Shown here in pieces: positions 20,109 to 33,202 of a DNA stretch of 64,000 bases. Source of the stretch: Entoloma clypeatum. Taxonomy: Eukaryota > Basidiomycota > Agaricomycetes > Agaricales > Entolomataceae. The notes under the pieces were generated by a model, which was not told where the DNA came from, made no database searches, and worked only from the letters and a program-made list of their open reading frames with translations. Numbering within the stretch: the first letter of the stretch is position 1; every line of letters begins with the position of its first letter. The stretch is taken from NCBI GenBank assembly GCA_963565915.1, contig OY751496.1, positions 434,001 through 498,000 on the forward strand. The letters run 5' to 3'. Made by a program: the position numbers and the translations under genes.

Positions 20109-23100
20109 ATGCCACCACGGAGCACTACCAGCACCAGTGGTGACTCTCCCATTTCTCCTCGTGTCCCAATCAGCCCCTTTTCTCTCCCATCAGACGGCGA
20201 CGGGGCCAGCACCAGCTCATCCCATTATACTTCAGACGATCAACCAGATCTCGGCGCGTTCGGGACCGTCTTTCGCGAATGGGGTTATCTGCAGCCTGCT
20301 CTGCGCATCCCACATCATGGAGGTTCGTGGGGACAATTCTATCAGCCGACGACGACGACCAGCATGAGTGGTACCGGCACGGGGCCGGGGATGGGGGAGG
20401 CGGACGATGTGAGCAGGAACAACGCCGGGGGACGCGACTCGACGGTGTGGAACCAGCTGCCTATCGCAGAGTATCTACGACATGTGGGGTCTTCCACAAC
20501 AGAAACCACGAGCACCACGCTATCCTTGTCTGAAATCTCGCGCGGTTCTGTTAGATCTTCTGCCCGTACGAAGACGGAGAGCGGAGGTGCCAGTGCGACC
20601 ACGGATGATGTGTACATGGATACAGACGATGACACGGAAGGCGCGCGGTCGGTCATCATCGAGGCCGGCATTGACGATTCTGAACAGTACACGGATGCGG
20701 AAGACGGAGAGGAGGAGGAGGATGAGAACGTCAGCTCCTCGGCGCTCATGAAAGCCGTCGCTGGAGAGGGTTCCACCAATTACACGGATATCTTGTCGCC
20801 GTTGCGGACGCAAGTCTCCTTTTTGGACGACGATTGGTCTGCAGAGGACGTAGATGATCTGGACCTCGCTATTGATTTTAAGGAGCTTGACATCGACGTG
20901 GGTTTCGATATGGAGGCCCAAATGGACGGGGGAGAGCCGTCGTTGGGATACCTAGACCAAGCGCTCAGCTATATTGCTGCAGAGCGCGCAAAGCTAGATG
21001 CACAGCGCGCCACAGGCATGGGTACCTCAGGGGCGGACGTTTGGAAGCATATTCTAGGTATTCATTTCGCTCTTGCCTTGAACAATTCCACTGATACACG
21101 TGGAGTGGAATAGAACCCCGTCGGAAGAGACGAAGGAAGAGGATGAAAACATCACCGAGCATCGCGACTACCGCTACCGCTACCAACATAACTATAACTG
21201 CACTTGCGCCTTCCTCTGCCACACCATCAACCTTGTTCAAAACCATTTCCGAGGGGGAGGATGAGGGTGGGGAAGGAGGCGACGAGGACGAGGATGATGA
21301 TTTACCTCTCCCTCGCGGACGCCGATCCGAATTCAAAGCGACGCGCAAGTACCAATCCACCCCAGGCACACCCCACCCACGTTTTAGCAGAAGATCACAT
21401 ATGCTAGGGGCCGATATCGATGTTACTTCTGTGAAGACCAAGGCGACTATAAGAACCGCCCCATCCAGTTCTTTAAGCGTTGGTGCAACTCCAATTATCA
21501 CCAGCAGCACGGACTCGGATAGGAAAGCGTTGGCAAGCAATAAATTTAAGAAGAAGCAACAGCGACAAGCAGTCGTTCCGCAGATACGGATTCTCAGACG
21601 GCCGAAGTCAACTCCCTTTCTGGTTAATGCTCGCCTGGTTGAGAAAGAAGAAGAGGGGGAGGGGGAGGGGGAGGAGTCGACGCAGATGCCTACCCAAGCC
21701 GAGATACAGGCTCGTCAAGATGGCCAGAGAGGAGGAGAGATAACTAGGCTCCAAGCGCTGGCTAAAGAACTGAAGAGGCTGTTCCCCGCTGAGCGGGATC
21801 CACTCGCAGGTGTTGAGGAAAGATTGAGGGCGGAGAGGGAGGGAGACACGGATCCAAGAGGCAGACCGCCGAGGGAGGGGGATCCTCTTGTTCATGTTTT
21901 CATTGACCAGTGAGTTCTTTCACTTCGACCCTGTGGTCGTTTTCATGTGCTGATCTTTAAATCCCAGTTCAAATATTCTTATTGGATTACTTACGCATCT
22001 CAAACGACATTCAACGTCAATTCCATCATCGTCACGTTCGCTTGCTGGATCCAAACCGTCCAGGTTAAGACAGAGCTCAGCCAAGGGAACATCGGATGTG
22101 AAAGCGGAGGATATTGGGCACGGGCTGCTTTCTTCGAAACCTCCAAAACCCAAACCTCCGGGCCTGATACCGCGAACAGAATCGCTACCGAGTCCCTCCT
22201 CGTTACAACCTTTGGTGGTGCGTTCTGGAGAGCCCCCAGGCACCAAGTTGCCAAGGCCGTTGCCAACCATCCCCAACCCCGTTTCCCCGGCTCGAGGAAC
22301 GGCGATGGCAACCGGCGTTGTAGTTGCCACGACCTCTCAACTTTCCACCCCCGTATCTTCCAATTTGTCTTCCTCCTCGCCAGACCCGCAGAACCAGAAT
22401 CAGAGGAAGACCCCGACCAAGCTACCGATACCTCTGCCTTCGTTTGCTACTGCTGCTCGCCTGCTCACGACTGGCGGTGCCAGGTGTGGAGAGACAGATG
22501 TCAGTGCCACAGCCTCGGATTCGACGCGCAGGTCGAAGGCCGGCGGATTAGGGCTGGGACACCCTACTAGTGTGCCGACGGCGGCTGTAGCGATATCTAT
22601 ACCCGGGTTGGTAATGAGGTCTACCTCCGATGACGTGTTGCTGTTTGGGGGGCCGCATGGGAAGGGGAAGGACGGTGTGGTTGGTGGTGACAGCTGCGGC
22701 CAGGTGCCTGGTGGAGACGAAGATGGAGAGAGGTACGAGGACGGGAATGGGGATGGGGATGGCGGAGGGGGCGATGCTGAGATCCACCGGCATCCGCAGC
22801 GAGATGAGCTTCGGAGTAGGAAGCAGGGGAAGCAAGGCGTGCGCGTGAGGCACCACATGTGGCACACGGCATTGGCGCTCATCCTGGAGCGGGGCAGGGC
22901 CATTACGCGTATGTGTCTTGCTTTTCTTCCTCTATTTCGGGGGGGTCGATACTGAATTCGTGCTTGCTGTCATTGTAGGGCGTGTATGCGTTACGTCTAG
23001 TCCTTTATATCAACCTATGGAGGCGATGGAGAGGTTTGGGTACGAAGTGAGGATCTATATGCGGGTGCCCGATCTGGGTACGTCCGTTTGTGTTCTCTTT

Positions 23101-24058
23101 ACCCTCGACGGCGCGTACGATTGCACCCCGATCCGTCCCGTCCCTCTGTTTCCTCGTAATAAACTGGATCTTCCTTGACTAATTTCCTTTTTCTTCCCCT
23201 GCAGGTGATGGCATGGACAGGAAAGAGAAACAGAAGCACAGACGGACCAGGAGCGGCGGCGTGCCATCGGCACAGCCTGTCCAGTCGAGTTTGAAGAAGG
23301 TGCAGCCGAGACGGGTATCGGGGAACATGAGCACGGACAGTGCGGCAACTCCGAGTGCGAGTCTCGGTGAAGGCGGGTCGTCGGGTCGGAGCCGAGCGTC
23401 AACGATGGCTGCCTCCTTTTCGATTACGTCCTCCGCCGCTTCGGCTGCTGACTCCTCGGTTTTACCTTCTTCTTCTGCACCTGTGTCAACGGGATGCGGG
23501 ACGAGTGGGCAAGAAGAGCATCGGCGTCACTTGTATCATTACCAGCATCCGCATCCGGAGGCAGCCCATCTCTCTCATCACCATCACCAGAGGATCCGGT
23601 ACAGGGAACAAGGGGTGGATGAGCTTTTGCAGTTGAAGCTGCATCAAGCTATTGCTGCGACGGATGGTGTGCCAGAGGGAGCGACGATTGTGCTGGCGAC
23701 GGGAGACGGCAACGTGGGGCAGTTCAATGAGGATGGATTCTTAGGTCTGTTATGTTTTGAACGTGTCTTTTTGAGTCGCACTAACATTGTTCCTATGTTT
23801 GCAGGCCCTGTGAGGACGGCGCTGAGGCGTGGGTGGAAGGTTGAGTTGTACGCTTGGGAAGAGGGACTCAGTGAGTTTCTTCTTTGTTCTTCCGAATGAC
23901 GCACCTTGTTCTTACACTTTCATTTGCAAGGTCGAGCGTGGAGAAAAGAGTTTGGAGAGGGAAGTGAGTGGGAGCGGAATGGGATGTTCAGGATCATCGG
24001 CATGGAGCAGTTCGCTGCGTATCTCGTGAAAGACACTGGTGTGCTTTCGTCGGGTTGA
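20109..24058 (+). CDS. NYN (LabA/limkain-type) domain protein, 7 exons, 1172 aa
   Basis: Exons 20109-21057, 21114-21909, 21968-22908, 22979-23077, 23205-23744, 23805-23870, 23931-24058; all phases agree. Residues 1-570 are low-complexity, acidic and Ser/Thr-rich. The NYN fold begins at about 577 with VFIDHSNILIGLL, is interrupted by a basic/disordered segment, resumes with WHTALALILERGRAITRR and ERFGYEVRIYMRVPDLG (about 875-929), is interrupted again by a His/Ser-rich insert, and ends with VDELLQLKLHQAI, ATGDGN and RGWKVELYAWEEGLSRAWRKEF. Asp581, Asp1067 and Asp1096 match the acidic residues expected of NYN metal-dependent ribonucleases, so RNA cleavage is plausible. Substrate unknown. The start is the first ATG of exon 1; an earlier exon is possible. 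Confidence 0.85.
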
Positions 24059-26579
24059 CCCTTTCCTGATCGTAATCCTTGTACGGTGTTGAATCTGATG
24101 CATGCTTGATTATGTAGGATCCAGTACACTGAAGCTGAACGTATAGTGGCATTTGTGTGTACGAGATCAGTACCTGGTCAGTCATTTATTGTTAAGGAGC
24201 TCAGGCACTGTGGAAGGCGAATCTTGTGAGATCTTGGGGTGCTGCAGTGTATACTCCCACACTCTCCCTGTGCTACTTCGCGGGAGGCAACCGGCGATGA
24301 GGATGACAGAATTCAACTATGATAGGGTCCGTGGGAAAGATAATATATGTACACCGCATACGAATCTTATCGGAGTAGGGGTATGTATGTATCTTCCTTC
24401 CAATCTTAGACGCTCCAATGTTGAACGTTGATTGCATGATGAACTCGAATGAGGACCAACTTAGATTGAACCCCTTGCGAAGCTCCTAAGATTTGATTGA
24501 TCGTAGCCCTCCAAGCCTTCCCTATCATGAAATTGCTTCAACTCTTCCTCCTCTGACCTTCAAATAAATGCACCCTGAAACGTGGACGATGAGAGAGTGA
24601 CGATCATGGATGAGGTCATGGACCCATGGTTGCAACTTACCATGGGACCCTATCGCTTGCAAGACGTGTTTGCATTGATTCGTTTCATCGACACCCACTG
24701 ATAGACTATAGGGTTTAGCATGTGGGCTGTACATACCCTTGGGGGTTTTCTGACAGACTATTAACGGCTGTGGCAGGAGAGATCGAAACAATTGAATAGG
24801 GGATGCCACTGGGCCTTCCTCTGGTTAATGACCGGTCGTTACTATGACGTCCTGAGCAAGAATAAGCGAGAAAAAAGCCTGCAAACATTAATGAATTGCC
24901 ACTTGAAAACAAATATCTTTAAACTTTCAACACGATAGCATAGATAATGGAGCCAGCCTGATTTTATTAGATGCTCATACTGTAACCCTGGAAAGCTTTG
25001 TTGAGGAGCTGGAGTCAATGAAAAAAAATTCTGTCAAAGACACCTCCGATCGCCAGCGTTCAACCATGCTTACGTTCAACATGCCAAGAGGGGAGGGGCT
25101 TCAAGCCCTAAGGCACCCCTTGTACGTTCTCGCGTTCTTATCAATCCTCGCAAAAAAGCTTATCGAAATAGCTTGATAACAAGATGGAATGCTTGGAATG
25201 CTTGTGTTCGTGTATTGTCAATACGTCAGAGTATATCCCGGTACTCTCCTTGCCTTGAGCTTCCACGACCAACGAGCGGAGAACCCACCCCATTCGTCAA
25301 AACCGCCAAGACTTGTCATGTGTCAGAAAGACTTCCAGAAGTATGAATCCGTGGAGACTCAGCGCATGTTCCGTCTGTCAGGAAACCTCTGGCGCAGCGG
25401 GTCATCGGAATTCCGTAAATGATAGCCTTACCCTACGACTCCGACCTGCGTGGGAGGTACTTGGTAGGCGGTGCGACTCGGAGGGTGATTTCACGAGAAT
25501 TGGGATCAGATGTCTTGATAGATGCCAATTGGAGATGGAGTGGATTGTGCAGCCAAGGATACATTGGAGGATGGATCTAAGACGTACGTAGAGGCCGCCA
25601 TGAGAAACCCCACAGGTGTTTGCAGGGCTGTGGATCGTGATGAAACCATGGACCACTTGCTCAACTATTTTCTCGAGAAGAGCTGGTGAACTAATACGGT
25701 CTCAATCTGATAGTATCGTGGCATAAGTAACTTAAGCCTATGTTGTCCACCCCGCGAATATAGCACAGAAGGCTACTTCGGGAGTACATGGCGAATCAAT
25801 TGCCATCTGGAGGTCATTTCTGGGACGGTGATGGCAGACCATGCCACGTGTAGGGGACAGAGTAATCAGTTCCTCGACTCCGATCCCAGAACCTGCTACA
25901 ACGAATGGGTGAACCATCATTTCGAGGTCGCGAGAGAGGTCAACATCTGACCTGGTTCCATGAGAGTCGAAGGGTCGGTTGTCATCTTGCCAGATTCGAT
26001 GCCAATGGGACCGCAAGAGATAAGCAGAGACAGCGTTGACTTAGGAGGCTGGAGCGGAGGATATCGGCCAAAATAGGATTCCTTCATAAGTACTAGTAAG
26101 TTACAGGGATGATGCATCGGCGATGACTGGCACATGGATACCCTGCTTTATATGAGCACCCCAGAATTTTTGGCCGGCCATGTGAACGTGCAGCTTTGAT
26201 CACGGCTACCTTGAGGCAGCTCAATATGTAAAGTAAGCCCTGATTTTCTTCCGAAGAGGCCGCCGGGTAGGATGGGGGGAGATCCAGGATCGAATCGCCG
26301 CATCGGGTATCTGAGGATACGAACCGAGAGGTAGGCTCCCTGCACGGCGGTCATGCACCCGTAAGTTACGTGAAGGCTCGTGAGTGTAGCCAAGTTACCG
26401 TTCTGAGGCCGTCGTAAGTTTACTTAAAACGTGAGATGAAAGGGTTGTCACAGACGTACATGTGGCAAATTATATAAAGTACCCTGTTCTAACCGCCACA
26501 ATTTCTCCCTATTTCTGGGTAGTCCTTTGTCTGTTCAACCCACCCTTTGACCTACTTAGCCGCGTCTCTCCTCGTCATA
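24059..26579. other. 2.5 kb without a recognisable gene
   Basis: Both strands hold only short overlapping ORFs with no exon chain I can support and no LTR or TIR ends that I see. It may hold decayed repeats or non-coding transcripts. Confidence 0.45.
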
Positions 26580-27033
26580 ATGGCCACCCACAACGCGTCA
26601 AAGTCAAAGCCACCCTCAAGCCTAGTTTCATTGCCCAGTCTATCCTCGGGTCTTCATTCCCTACCATACGTTACGGGCCTTCAAGACCTCTCGCTTCATC
26701 CAAACATGTATGCACAAAGAGCAGCAGAGAGCGAGGCAAAGGTTCGTAGTAGCTTGGCGAATTTGGCTCAGCGTCATCAACCATTCTTTTCAAACAGTTA
26801 CAAAAAGCTTTGTCAAGAAGCGCTTCGTCTGTCACACCAACTCCTGCTCCCTCACCATATGCGCAACCTGTGAGTCCTGTCGTTCATTCAGTCGATTTGC
26901 CTTACAATTGCATCCGTAGCCACCCACTCAGCAGCAAGGCTTCTCAGCGCCGCTAATGATGCGACCAGTACGTGTTTTGATCGTTGATTTATCCCGACAG
27001 CTGTACTTAGACCGATCGCAGAAGAAATCATGA
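26580..27033 (+). CDS. Small hypothetical protein (4 exons, 97 aa)
   Basis: Proposed exons 26580-26741, 26798-26869, 26920-26967 and 27022-27033, all joined in phase 0. The protein starts MATHNASKSKPPSSLVSLPS, has a helical stretch MYAQRAAESEAK then LQKALSRSASSVTPTPAPS, and ends in a Pro/Gln segment (PPTQQQGFSAPLMMRP). The first intron uses a GTTCGT donor, a type also seen in the P450 gene. The last intron is 54 bp; a 33-bp alternative ending would add seven residues. No family recognised. Confidence 0.5.
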
Positions 27034-30000
27034 ATCCTCATGGTGCTCCTTCACTTTTTTCTCCGTCTTTCATGGGCAAATCATTGAGGACTTGGTGCAC
27101 GGTAAACCCGGCCTGGTCTCCTCGCTGCTATCATCGCTTTCGGTCTTCGTTCTCACCTACATCGCATCACACCTAGACCTGCTGCACAGTTTCCTTTGTC
27201 AACTACTTATGGTCATCTTTTGGGACTACCTCACTAATAGATATTAAGTATATTATTACATAGATCTCATGTACATTTATAAATAAGCAGGGCTACATTT
27301 TATTTTCGACCCATGCACCGTTTTACCCCTTCATCTATGTACTAAGCGTTCCTACTTATTAAACGACGTCCCACCTCTCATGACCCTTGCAGGAGTGCAA
27401 CAAGTTACCCCAGGTTATGATGGTGCGCATGCAATACTCAGTGTCAACTTGATCATGAGACGCGACTGATGGTACAAAAACTTTAGATCAGCTACGCGAG
27501 CTTGCACTGCCGAAACCTCCTTCGACCGATTAATACCTCTTTCAAGTCCGCGGCGGGAGACTTTTCCAAGGTTCCTGTCACTTTGGAAAATTGACCCGAA
27601 GGATTCTGCCAACGACTCCACGAGTGCTGTATGTAAGTGGCATGCAGTTCAGGTACCACGTCAATCGATAGAATGTTCTCGCAGACATTGTTGCACGCAT
27701 GCACTTTACCTGGATCCACCAGGTTCCCCTACTACCCTGTCCGTCGGAGGTAATCACATCCTCATATGTCGCCCTTCAACCTCGAAAACGCGAAAGGCCA
27801 ATTGTTCCGAATCGGCTTCGCATATTTGCGAACCGAGGCATTCAATCGTCAATCCAACTGGGATCCGTGATATTACGCGGATCGAGGTCGACCTTCAGAT
27901 GATATCCAGTCGAACCTTTCAAAATCCGCCAAAATCACGCCATCATCGCGAGGGCATTGTCGGGTCGATGGTGGAAACTACTATCTCCTCGCTGTATCAC
28001 CTTAGAAGACCCCCGCTTTCTTTCGATTTGCGATATAAAAATCCATGCTGGTTCTCGCGAATCAAGGGTTGTCGGAATTGACTGGCAGTTGTCCAAACTC
28101 TTCCTGGTTAGAACAATTCCTAACGACGTTTAACACAGACATGATGCATAATGCATGCCAGTCTCGTTATCGACCTCGACTTTGACAACTTTTGATTTTT
28201 GCTTTGATCTTATCGATCAAGAGCTCATTCGAGTCACTGGCCCTTATCCGAATCGGTAGGGGGATGGCACAAGATGAAAGGGAAAGTGGGGTCTCTGGGC
28301 AAGGGTTTCATTTGATGAAAAAAAAGCCTGACGAGGGCTGAGGGCTACATAGATAGCGCAGTTGATTCATCCCAAGGACACGGCGGCATGAGGAGCTTCG
28401 AAAAAAAGCCTGAATTGCACCCTGAAATTTCTTCATTCAATATCAGCGTTATCTCTCTGAGTCATGATTGATAGATATACATGTGTGCGCAGACTCGGAT
28501 TATTCAAACGTCCTGGATTGTTTATCCGATATCGAGGCGAAGAGATATGAAAACTCGGATGTACGTCGGATGTACACTGGGAAATGCTAATGTCCAATCT
28601 ATCAGCGTTATCTATATAACGGGGGGGAAGGCCATCATAATCGTTGGTGCACTGCTGACGTATGCGCTTTACATGAGGCGTTGATAGAGCATTTTTGTAC
28701 ATACTAACCTGAACCTGCGAAAAAAAACACCGTTCTTGTTCAATCCCGACTCGGACTTACTCGATGTAAAGCATCCATTAAGATCAAGTACTTGTACAGG
28801 GCTCGGAAACGACTCGGAAGCCCAATTCCCCTCCGCAAAGGGAACTCAGTCTCCGTTTTCCTTGAAGTCAGCGGCACTACTTATCTTTCGGCGGTGTTTG
28901 ATAGGACGAAACCGAGATGATGCTGGCGTGCCCGCGGCCGTGACATGAAGTTCCTCATTGGGCGCGGACTTGTGGACCGGCGTGTAGCATTCGTCGACAT
29001 CAGAAACCGAAGCTAGACGGAACGTGTCAATCAATGGATGGTATAGAATGTGAACTTGTATGTGGTTGAGAAATCACTTACGTAGACTCCAGAGTAAGTA
29101 GATATCGGTTTAGCCATTGCGTATCGGATTGACAGCCTTACATTTGCATATGTGTGAAGTATCGTTAACCCCTTTGTCACGGTTTCTGCGACGTGAAGTA
29201 GAGAGAAACGAAATACAGCCAAGCCGCGGCACTTCCCTTGCAGGTGCCTATGTGTGAGGCTGCTTATGTGGGACAAATTCGACATACGCCGTGAGTTGGA
29301 CCGGCGAGAGAGGTAGGTCCCTGTGAGCCCTGTGCGAGGATGACACTCCCGAGATCGGTGTGTATTTCGCGAGGAATAACGCGTAACGCACCAAGGAGGT
29401 CAAGTATGTCTTTTGACAGTTTGCCTTTTTTTGAAAACATTCTTTTTTGACAGGTTTCTCCTGAGAAACACTCGCCTTTGTCAGGGGTGTAAGCTAGTTG
29501 TTCGCGAGTTGTTCGCGCATGCACAAGTCGAAGCTAGAGACCCGAGTTTGAGCCTTTTATTGGGGGGGGGGGGGGGGGCGCGAAAGCAACCAACGCCTGG
29601 AAAAGCAAGTCACAAGAGAGATACTTTCCTCTGGTAAATGCTAAAAATTGATGGAATCATTGGCAGATGTCACGTCGACAAGTTTGATGTTCCAATCGCA
29701 TGCCAATCCTGAATTCTGACGGATTTTCGTGCCCAGTCAAAGCCCGGCCGACGGACTCGGATTCGTCTTGACCAGTCAAAGACTCCTTTCGAAGAGAATT
29801 GTGAAGGGTATTCAAGCCAAAGGAGATCAACGTGAAACGTACAACTTCTCTTCCTTGACTGTAGAGCTCCCCCGTGGATCGCTTGCCCACTTTGAGGGTA
29901 AGAATGAGCCGGCTGCTCCCGATTCCGCTCGCGCAAAACCTGGAGACTGGAGAACGTTTTTGATTGACCCCTCCGTTCCCGCATACCAAAAACCGCGGAC

Positions 30001-31370
30001 GCCTCGTCAACTGAAAAGGGTTGAGCAAGTTCGGCCTAAGTACCTGCAGTAAAACATGTTTTCACTTTCGGAATTTTCGCCCATTGATCGCAGTCTGGAT
30101 CGTACGTAACTGACATACACCTGCGTGATGATGGACAACGGATTCTTCGAACGTGCGCTAGATCAATCCACGTGGCATGGGCAAGACCGCTCTTCAGCTT
30201 CAACTCCAATCCGGACCATATTTCGGGGGGGGGATACTGGCTCTACGACCTGTCTATCCTTGAAAGTTTGGACCATGGCTTGTACGAAGACTTGGAAGCA
30301 GAGGTTGACGCCAAATATATATATATATATTTTCCTGGCCGGGGGGATGCGAGAAGGCTTTCCGTCAAGAGTCTCGGGGTGATCCCGGACTCGCATGATC
30401 CTGAATCAAGATTTCTGCCAGTGGGGTTACAGTAACGTTCTGAGGCGCGAAGGTAGGTTTGACGGAGCGAAGGTTCCTCTATTATGTAGTAGCCGCCATC
30501 ACATGTATCGTCGAGGTTCCGTCTTCTCGGCTGCCACTCAAATTCAAGGGTCTGCCTTCGAAGAAGGGGTTGTTTCAGTTATTTTCGTCCAAAGTAAAAA
30601 CAGGCATGAAACACCTTCAATCTGGCTCCTACTTTCAAGGATTTCTTCCCCCCGAGTCTCGTTGAATCATAGTGACGCTCCCTGGGCCAGACCAGATCGG
30701 ACATAGATGCACGACGACCTGAAGATCGGCTGGGCGATTGAGATCGTGCAAATATATCGCAAGCCTGGAAAACCCTATAGCGCGGGAAGGTTGAAATCGT
30801 ATCTCGAGAAAGAAACTTGCTTACAGGTGACGTGAGCTCCCTCAACCCTAATCTACCGAGGTCAGATATGCCTTTCTGCAAATTTGGACTTTTGAGAAAC
30901 GACACGGAGACGATCTCAGCTCCATCAGTGGGGCGTCCGACGTCGTCCGGCTCTGGATCTTGTCCTGCAGTGTGTTCCCGAGACTCTGGCGATGTGTGAC
31001 TCGGAATGCTTTCTTGGGGGGGGGGGGTCGAAGTCTATATAGGATGAAAGAAGTGGTGGATGTGAAGCCTTGCATGTGGTGTGCCCCTCCCGGGTTGAAG
31101 TGGCTAGGAATCGCTTCTGTTAGGGTGCATAGACTACACGCCAACGACTCAAACCCTGAGCTCCAACCTGAAGTACTCTGCGTGACTAGCCAATCCGAGG
31201 CGGTGGGAAAAATAAACGCTGTTTCGAGTCTGGCGGATTGATAGCCGTGATGGCGCTGTTGGAAATGCCGTGATGTCGCTGATGATGAAAAATGCACCTT
31301 CAAAATTTTTTGGATTTGGCTGTCCTGCACAAAAGACGGCGTTGCGTGACATTCGGATCCCTCCCTCAGT
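27034..31370. other. 4.3 kb, gene-poor, homopolymer tracts, unassigned ORFs
   Basis: No model could be supported. A 17-G run (29562-29578), shorter G runs near 30225, 30341 and 31016-31027, and an (AT)n at about 30317-30331 stand out. Open stretches that look locally coding occur at 29729-30052 (plus), 27415-27621 (minus) and 30459-30665 (plus; ITCIVEVPSSRLPLKFKGLP), but I could not join them into a gene. They may be relics. Confidence 0.4.
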
Positions 31371-31411
31371 CTTCAAGCTTCAAGCTTCAAGCTTCAAGCT
31401 TCAAGCTTCAG
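31371..31411. repeat. Heptamer tandem repeat (CTTCAAG)n
   Basis: Five full copies of CTTCAAG plus a partial sixth. The unit gives AAGCTT at each junction. Confidence 0.95.
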
Positions 31412-31706
31412 TCTTCAAACGCTGACAACTCGTTGACCTCGAGAGTCAGGGAGCCTGGAGGCCCTGAGGGCAGTGTCCCATCCCATTCGATCTTGTTCGC
31501 GTCCGTCTGCAATTTGTCGAACCCCTGTGGCAAATTTTTACGATGTCGGCGTTGTCCGCCACGAGGGACCCTGCAATATAAAGGAAAGACGAATGTGTGA
31601 ACGTTGCAACTCTCCGAACCTCTCTCCCTCCATACCCCACCCAGTGCGCCTTACGCTTTTTCTTGGACAAAATGGCTTCTGACCTTTTGACAGAGCATCA
31701 GCGTCC

Positions 31707-32150
31707 ATGCAGATCAAGAACCTCGTCATTCCTGGGTTGATTCTCCTCTCGTCATACGGAGTCGCCGGACAGACCGGCGTCGGGCCGTGCCATCCCTACC
31801 CAGGAGCCGTCGCACAGGATTGTCTGGAACTCATCGGGAACAACCTCGGTAACGATACCGAGCAAAGCTGTACCACGGGTGGCCCAGTGAAGCTGACACT
31901 CCGGAATTGTGTCATTGTCACGAAGTGCACGGAGTCACCTATTACATTCACGAATGATGACGTCGTGCGGAGGGCGTTGACGGCTATTGGGTCGTGCGCT
32001 TTGAGTGACTATGGGTCTATCTCTGGTTATTATATGGCCGAAGGGGGTGTGAAGACGTGTTACTTGTATCCTGGACGGTGGGTTACTGATGTTGTTTGTG
32101 CCAAAGCTCGCTCATCAAATGATTTCTTGTGCAGCGAGGGGTTGTGCTAA
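31707..32150 (+). CDS. Small secreted cysteine-rich protein
   Basis: The 147-aa ORF begins with a clear signal peptide (MQIKNLVIPGLILLSSYGVAGQ). The mature part has seven cysteines before the C-terminal region (in GPC, QDC, QSC, RNC, TKC, GSC, KTC), a length and layout typical of fungal small secreted proteins. The 3' end is uncertain. From about 32130 a different frame reads RGCANGCQTKEECGERGCC, with six more cysteines by LEDC. A splice (for example GTGTGA at about 32046 or GTGCCA at about 32100 to the acceptor CAG at about 32130) or a frameshift could join it. No specific family is recognised; an effector-like or adhesive role is only a guess. Confidence 0.6.
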   Translation: MQIKNLVIPGLILLSSYGVAGQTGVGPCHPYPGAVAQDCLELIGNNLGNDTEQSCTTGGPVKLTLRNCVIVTKCTESPITFTNDDVVRRALTAIGSCALSDYGSISGYYMAEGGVKTCYLYPGRWVTDVVCAKARSSNDFLCSEGLC

Positions 32151-33202
32151 CGGGTGCCAAACTAAGGAGGAATGCGGGGAGAGGGGCTGTTGCGGACTTG
32201 AAGACTGTGGCATCTTACGTACTATACATTTTGCTGTTAATCAAGAAGCTTTATATTGACCCTCTTGTTGACCCTATTGTTAAAATCCACTGGGCCATGA
32301 CGACGGTGGCATGCATTAAAAAATGTGGGGGTGTACTTACATATTTCCTGAAACGCGAGGAAACATCCAATGGGATGGCCAGAGAGCCAGCCCTGTGTCA
32401 AAACGTCATGTCAAGAAAAAAAACCAAAAATATCAGTGATTGATGGTGGGCGCGAATGATCGACTCATGAATATGCCATGGAGCACCAACCTGGGGTGCT
32501 AATGGTAGAGTGATATGGATGACTGGAATGCAGTGTTGTTGCTTAGGTCAAGGACTCGGTGAGATTCGGGAGCCTCGCGCTGTTGCGGAACTTGAACATT
32601 GAAGAGCCATTTTACATAATACCTCCGAGTTAGGTACTCGTCGGGAATACTTACCTACGTACGGGGCCTGAGGATTCTTTTTCCTCTGGGCTATTACGAC
32701 GATGAGATCCATTGAAAATCTGGTAGGTTTACTTCCATAATCTTTGAAACCGACATGTCAATGGGCGCAGGTAACTTGATATTCGGATTACGGGGTCGGA
32801 GGGCCCGTCCTGTCATTGTCAAGTTAGGGTCACTCTGGACGATTTGTGGTGAAGCAACTTTGAAGTGAGCGAGACCTTCAATTCGGAGACTGATGTTGAA
32901 CGTTGAGGGCGAGCTACGACTTGGAGGAGTACTAGTATATAGACCACAGGGGACCTTGGCCGGTATCGGAGGGAGCCACAGGGCTGGGCCAGTTTGGCTG
33001 AAAACGTGGGTACACGAGGCAGACGGGTTCTACTTCTTATTGAGTTCTCGAGCAGCCCTGAGGCGCCGAGTGGATAAGTATGTCGTCTTGCCTTTACAGC
33101 GCTCTTCCCATTGCTCCCCCTTCATCTCCCCCCTATCGACATCGTTCTCGATACCGCCATTCCCCCCCCCAATAATCACTGTCGCTCTCTTGAACGTCGT
33201 CG
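32151..33202. other. Intergenic, likely P450 promoter, nothing specific seen
   Basis: Apart from the possible Cys-rich 3' exon at 32130-32260, no coding signal is seen. C-rich and CT-rich tracts (about 33110-33180) precede the P450 start. Confidence 0.5.

Noticed and set aside
20342..20779. 145-aa antisense open frame
   Set aside because: It is the complement of the low-complexity first exon of the NYN gene; biased codon use keeps the opposite strand open.
22400..22903. 167-aa antisense open frame
   Set aside because: It lies antisense to NYN exon 3, which has consistent splice phases and conserved motifs on the plus strand.
26161..26420. tRNA-like GGATCGAATCG stretch near 26287
   Set aside because: No cloverleaf can be folded around it.
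29657..30028. 123-aa minus ORF and overlapping 107-aa plus ORF
   Set aside because: They overlap each other, show no recognisable motif or exon chain, and neither can be preferred.
31707..32150. KP4-like killer toxin
   Set aside because: Length and signal peptide fit many secreted proteins, and the cysteine spacing does not match a killer-toxin pattern I can support.
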